In this document: in pieces, positions 60,699-64,000 of the stretch | How the letters are laid out: the number at the start of each line of letters is the position of its first letter | Position numbering within the stretch: the stretch's first letter is position 1 | Assembly: GCA_934457415.1 (NCBI GenBank) | Contig: CAKSHM010000001.1 | Span: forward strand, 248,001 to 312,000 | Direction of reading: 5' to 3' | Length of the DNA stretch: 64,000 nt | Source: an uncultured Eubacteriales bacterium | GTDB lineage: Bacteria; Bacillota; Clostridia; Oscillospirales; Acutalibacteraceae | Position numbers and translations under genes: made by a program | Notes under the pieces: generated by a model | Told to the model about the DNA's origin: nothing | Seen by the model: only the letters and a program-made list of their open reading frames with translations | Database searches by the model: none

Positions 60699-62624
60699 AT
60701 GAATAAATTGTTTAATGACGGCGAATTATCACTCGGTGTAAACTATTGGGCATCAAATGCTGCTACAAGAATGTGGACAGAATGGGATGAAAGCGTAGTA
60801 GAAAATGATATAAAAAATCTTTCGGCTATCGGATGCGAATATTTGAGAGTTTTTCCGTTATGGTCGGACTTTCAACCCGTAATGGTTTTGCGCTCTAATT
60901 GCTTTAAGGGCGGATATAAAAGAGGGTATGCGTTTATAGGTGAAAAGCCGCTGCCGTATACCGAAGCCGGCAGGGCAGGCGTTGACGAAACAATGATGGA
61001 ACGCTTTGAAACGCTTTGTGATATAGCCGATAAATATAAAATGAAAGTTATAGTACCGCTTATCAACGGTCATATGACCTTCAGAATATATAATCCGCCT
61101 GCGGTTGACGGTCTTGATCATTTTACTGATCCGGAATCTTTAATGTGGCAGGGAAAATTTGTTCATTATTTTGTAAAGCGTATGAAAGACCATCCGGCAA
61201 TTTGCGCTTGGGAAATAGGTAATGAAAGCAACTGCCTTTCGGCTGCCGATGACAGAACAACCGCTTGGTCGTGGTCTGCATTTATTACCGACGCTATTCG
61301 TGCCGAGGATAATACCAGACCCGTTTGTTCGGGAATGCACAGTCTGGCTCTTAATTATTCCCGTAAAGACAGTTGGACCTTTGAAGATCAGGCAGAGCTT
61401 TGCGATGTACTTACTTCACACCCGTATCCAATGTGGAGATCATATGTGAACTGTGATCGTCCTAACACACTGCGCTGGACTCTTTTAACACCTGTGGAGA
61501 ATCAATTGTTTGCGGATGTTTCAAATTCAGAAGCATTTGTCGAAGAGGTCGGAACACTCAGAAGAACATTTTCTACTTTTGAGGCGCTCGGGGATAATTT
61601 GCATAATGTTTTATGGCTGCTTTGGGGTAAAAACGCAAGGGCACTGCTTTGGTGGTGCGCGTTTGATCAGACAAAAATGGAATTCCCTCCTTATGATTGG
61701 GATGAGGCAGGTATGGAGCATGGCATTATGACTGCAGACTATAAGGTCAATCCGACAGGGCGTGCGATATCTGATTTTGCTGCATTTAAAAACAGCTGTC
61801 CGATAAAATCATTACCTGAGCCTAAAGAAAAGGCGGTATGCATACTTGGACGCGACTGTAAGCTTTATGAGCTTTCACATAGTGCAGGCGTATTGGCGGC
61901 TCAAGCGGGACTGCCGATCAAATTCACATACTGTGAGTCGGATATACCGGATTCAAAGGTGTATCTGATACCGTCTGCCATAAGAAAAGGCGGATTAAAC
62001 CGTGCGGCATATAAAAAGCTTGCCGAAAGGGTTGAAAACGGAGCAACGGTATATATGTCATTCAGCTACAACACCTGTATACCGCTTATGGAAGAATTCT
62101 TCGGACTTGAAATTGAGAGCCGTGAGCAAATCAGCGGCGCTTCAAGCATCAATATACAGGGTATTCCTGAAATTAAGGTTAATACAAAGTACAAATTTAC
62201 AATAAAATCCCATGGTGCCGTGCCGATTGATTCGGAGGGTTTTGTTTGGGAATTCAAACGCGGTAAAGGCAGAGTAATAACTGTTGCAGTACCGTTTGAA
62301 ATGCTTATGCTTGAAAGTAAGGGCAGTTATCAAAAATATCCGGCATTTGAACTTTATCGAATGATTGGCAAGGATATAGTTGAAAAGAATATTCTTTGCA
62401 GTACTGACAGTGAAGTTATAATTACGGAGCATCCGGAAAACGAAAATACGGTTTATGCTATTGTTTGTAATTGCTCACCTGATAAAAAGCAGGTGAAACC
62501 GATCGTTAAGAGTGGTTGGAAAATTGATAAAATATATTCTGATTTTGCTGAGGTTAAAGAAGAAAACGGCGTAATAAATATGCCGAATAACAGCGGCGCA
62601 CTTTTGGTTTTGAAAGCTGATTGA
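60699..62624 (+). CDS. GH5-like glycoside hydrolase with C-terminal amidotransferase-like domain
   Basis: This is a 641-residue cytoplasmic enzyme. The TIM barrel (about 1-370) has LGVNYWASNAAT, EYLRVFPLWSDF, the acid/base E176 in AWEIGNESN, LTSHPYP and the nucleophile Glu in AFVEEVG (E283 most likely). Residues about 380-540 resemble the beta-galactosidase trimerisation/amidotransferase-like fold (LLYELSHSAG-type helix, VYLIPSAIRKGGLN, GATVYMSFSYN). A small beta domain ends the protein. The layout fits GH5 or GH42-like clan GH-A enzymes acting on beta-mannosides or beta-galactosides. GAGGAA precedes the ATG. The ManA gene follows with one base between. Confidence 0.82.
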   Translation: MNKLFNDGELSLGVNYWASNAATRMWTEWDESVVENDIKNLSAIGCEYLRVFPLWSDFQPVMVLRSNCFKGGYKRGYAFIGEKPLPYTEAGRAGVDETMMERFETLCDIADKYKMKVIVPLINGHMTFRIYNPPAVDGLDHFTDPESLMWQGKFVHYFVKRMKDHPAICAWEIGNESNCLSAADDRTTAWSWSAFITDAIRAEDNTRPVCSGMHSLALNYSRKDSWTFEDQAELCDVLTSHPYPMWRSYVNCDRPNTLRWTLLTPVENQLFADVSNSEAFVEEVGTLRRTFSTFEALGDNLHNVLWLLWGKNARALLWWCAFDQTKMEFPPYDWDEAGMEHGIMTADYKVNPTGRAISDFAAFKNSCPIKSLPEPKEKAVCILGRDCKLYELSHSAGVLAAQAGLPIKFTYCESDIPDSKVYLIPSAIRKGGLNRAAYKKLAERVENGATVYMSFSYNTCIPLMEEFFGLEIESREQISGASSINIQGIPEIKVNTKYKFTIKSHGAVPIDSEGFVWEFKRGKGRVITVAVPFEMLMLESKGSYQKYPAFELYRMIGKDIVEKNILCSTDSEVIITEHPENENTVYAIVCNCSPDKKQVKPIVKSGWKIDKIYSDFAEVKEENGVINMPNNSGALLVLKAD

Positions 62625-62625
62625 T

Positions 62626-63585
62626 ATGATTAAAATTGTAAAAGAAAACCGAGTTTCGAGAACATACAGAGGCGGAACTAACATTGACAGATTTTTCGGC
62701 AAGGAAAACCCTAAAAACTCATATTATCCGGAAGATTGGACAGCTTCGGTTACTTCTGCATATAACAGCACAAACGGGAAAACCGAGGGTCTTGGCATCA
62801 CTTGTGACGGTGAAAAAATCACGGATTTGGTAGCAGGCGACAACTTCTCAATTCTTGTAAAATTACTTGATTCGGCAGAAAGACTTGTAATTCAGGCGCA
62901 CCCAACAGTCCCGTTTGCAAAGCGATTTTTAAACAGCAACTACGGCAAAACTGAATGCTGGTATTTTCTTGATTGTGCCGATGGAGCTTGCGTTTATATC
63001 GGTTTTAAAGAAGGAGTTTGCAGAAAAGACTGGGAAAATTCATTTTATAATAATGATTCCGAAAAAATGCTCTCAATGCTGCACAGGCTGCCGGTTAAAA
63101 AAGGTGATTTTGTATTTGTAGACGGCGGCGTTCCGCACGCCATAGGTGCAGGTTGCTTTATGATCGAGTTGCAGGAACCGAGCGACCTGATGGTTGTTAA
63201 CGAAAGATTTACTCCGTCAGGCCGAGAAATACCGGAGCAGCGCCTTCATATGGGACTCGGATACGAAAAAATGTTTGATGTATACGATTATACAGGCTAT
63301 TCGTTTGAGGAATTGAAAAAGAAATACTGCCCCGAAAAGAAAAAGCTTGCCGAAAACCTGTATCAGATATTAGGCAGTGATTTGACTGATAAATTCAGTA
63401 TGTATTTATTAAAGCACAATGCATTGCTTAATACAAATACAAAATACCGCATTGCTATTGCAGTATCAGGCAGCGGAACTGTCAATGGAGTACATGTTAA
63501 AAAAGGCAATCGTATTTTTATAAAAGATGAAAAAAGCATATCCTTAAACGGAACTCAGGATTTTGAAATAGTAATATGTGAATAA
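62626..63585 (+). CDS. manA: Class I mannose-6-phosphate isomerase
   Basis: This 319-residue zinc enzyme interconverts mannose-6-phosphate and fructose-6-phosphate. Zinc ligands are visible in VIQAHPTVPF (Gln and His), GKTECWYFL (Glu) and GGVPHAIGAG (His). PSGREIPEQR holds the catalytic Arg region typical of the short bacterial enzymes. It starts one base after the preceding stop, so translation is probably coupled. With the GH130 phosphorylase it points to mannose entering glycolysis, although a mannose-1-phosphate mutase is not in the window. Confidence 0.92.
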   Translation: MIKIVKENRVSRTYRGGTNIDRFFGKENPKNSYYPEDWTASVTSAYNSTNGKTEGLGITCDGEKITDLVAGDNFSILVKLLDSAERLVIQAHPTVPFAKRFLNSNYGKTECWYFLDCADGACVYIGFKEGVCRKDWENSFYNNDSEKMLSMLHRLPVKKGDFVFVDGGVPHAIGAGCFMIELQEPSDLMVVNERFTPSGREIPEQRLHMGLGYEKMFDVYDYTGYSFEELKKKYCPEKKKLAENLYQILGSDLTDKFSMYLLKHNALLNTNTKYRIAIAVSGSGTVNGVHVKKGNRIFIKDEKSISLNGTQDFEIVICE

Positions 63586-63631
63586 AAAAATGATTATGAA
63601 CGGTTTTGATTAACGATTGGGACAAAATGCA

Positions 63632-63873
63632 GCAACCGCGGCGGACTTGAAACTAATAATAAAAAACGCTATTTCAAAGCGAAGGAATATAAATCCGATA
63701 TTATGGTTATGTTTTCGGTGCGAACGTGCTGAAAGAAAGCGATACATTTTATAAATATCGAAAATATCCGCAATCGTGAAGAAACGCACGGACTTGCCAA
63801 TCACCCAAACGATACCGGTATGAAAGAGATAGCAGATACTTTTTGGCAGGCAATTAAAACAAAACTAATGTAA
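63632..63873 (+). pseudogene. Decayed SGNH hydrolase paralogue
   Basis: The sequence aligns with the SGNH gene at 60022. The GCAACCGCGGCGGACTTGAA segment (63632) matches 60265 onward, and the segment encoding DIMIMFFGAN is present with one T missing, causing a frameshift. About 155 bases of the middle are deleted. The rest, from 63747, is identical to the upstream gene and ends at TAA 63871-63873. The stretch from the ManA stop (63585) to 63631 shows no other gene. It cannot encode a full protein. Confidence 0.8.
63747..63858 (+). repeat. 112-bp exact direct repeat, copy 2
   Basis: This is identical to 60546-60657. It lies in the decayed paralogue, whose 5' part has diverged, so the identity is best explained by recent recombination or gene conversion. 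Confidence 0.95.
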
Positions 63874-64000
63874 GAGAAACAGGCACAATAATTATAAAAT
63901 GTTTTGCTGAGTATATAGAGAAAAAAATAAAAGCAACACCTGACGGCGGTATTTGCAGTATTCCAAAAGGCGAATACTATATTGAGCGGTACATAAATGT
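63858..64000 (+). other. Open frame leaving the right edge, possible beta-helix or GH28-like start
   Basis: The frame is open from 63858 to the window end. It encodes TGTIIIKCFAEYIEKKIK, then ATPDGGICSIPKGEYYIERYIN, which resembles the first turn of a pectate-lyase-type beta-helix (a GG-x-x-x-IP-x-G-x-Y pattern). No ATG, GTG or TTG is seen in frame, so the gene may be 5'-truncated or use a rare start. It is too short to identify. Confidence 0.3.

Noticed and set aside
1..64000. Insertion sequences, transposases, CRISPR-Cas or known anti-phage systems
   Set aside because: No transposase, Cas, restriction-modification or abortive-infection gene was seen; the only toxin-like gene is the truncated MazF.

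Overview
The window looks like the chromosome of a low-GC Gram-positive anaerobe, most likely a gut Clostridium-type bacterium (Oscillospiraceae/Ruminococcaceae-like). The signs are strong AGGAGG-type ribosome sites, frequent TTG/GTG starts, a LytTR two-component pair, lipobox lipoproteins, cell-wall-type surface proteins, binding-protein-dependent sugar importers without a local ATPase, and a glycan-degradation locus with phosphorylases. No ribosomal RNA, CRISPR array or intact transposase is visible.

Layout. (1) 1-1552, minus strand: a GHKL-type histidine kinase, cut by the left edge, and its LytTR response regulator, divergent from a 1947-residue beta-helix surface protein (1775-7618). (2) 7743-10555: a tRNA-Arg(UCU) with a long palindromic terminator, followed by mobile-element debris: an integrase-like fragment with a stop at codon 2, a small orphan gene and an isolated phage tail-fibre gene with collagen repeats. 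(3) 10658-28082: a strong promoter, a structured leader, and a 16-gene capsule/exopolysaccharide operon. It holds UDP-glucose dehydrogenase, an unusual aldolase/PLP-decarboxylase/aminotransferase trio, an initiating sugar transferase, six glycosyltransferases (five GT2/GT4 enzymes and one GT32-type), Wzy, tandem pyruvyl transferases, Wzx, an F420-hydrogenase-beta-like iron-sulfur protein and a nucleotidyltransferase. It ends at a 14-bp stem. (4) 28324-28590: a C-terminally truncated MazF-like toxin gene.

(5) 28980-50957: a co-oriented cluster for sensing, binding and importing a polysaccharide. It contains a CBM-like/solute-binding fusion with two permeases, an NHL-TPR-YIP1 membrane protein, a DUF5696-type lipoprotein, a second permease pair, a repeat surface protein, a second solute-binding lipoprotein, a clan GH-A hydrolase lipoprotein, a secreted repeat protein, a 42-residue peptide and a Ser-rich lipoprotein. 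(6) 51037-63585: intracellular catabolism. It contains an FAD oxidoreductase, a beta-phosphoglucomutase/GH65 fusion, a GH130-type phosphorylase, a GH2 enzyme, an AraC regulator, SGNH hydrolases (one broken), a GH5-like enzyme and a mannose-6-phosphate isomerase. (7) 63586-64000: a decayed SGNH paralogue carrying a 112-bp exact copy of an upstream sequence, then an open frame leaving the window.

Regions 5 and 6 together read as a Gram-positive polysaccharide utilisation locus. Outer lipoproteins and repeat proteins bind and trim a glycan, two CUT1 importers bring in oligosaccharides, and phosphorylases plus isomerases feed sugar phosphates to glycolysis. The GH130 and ManA genes suggest a mannose-containing substrate, but this is inference. 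The least described part is the NHL-YIP1 plus DUF5696 module lying between two permease pairs.
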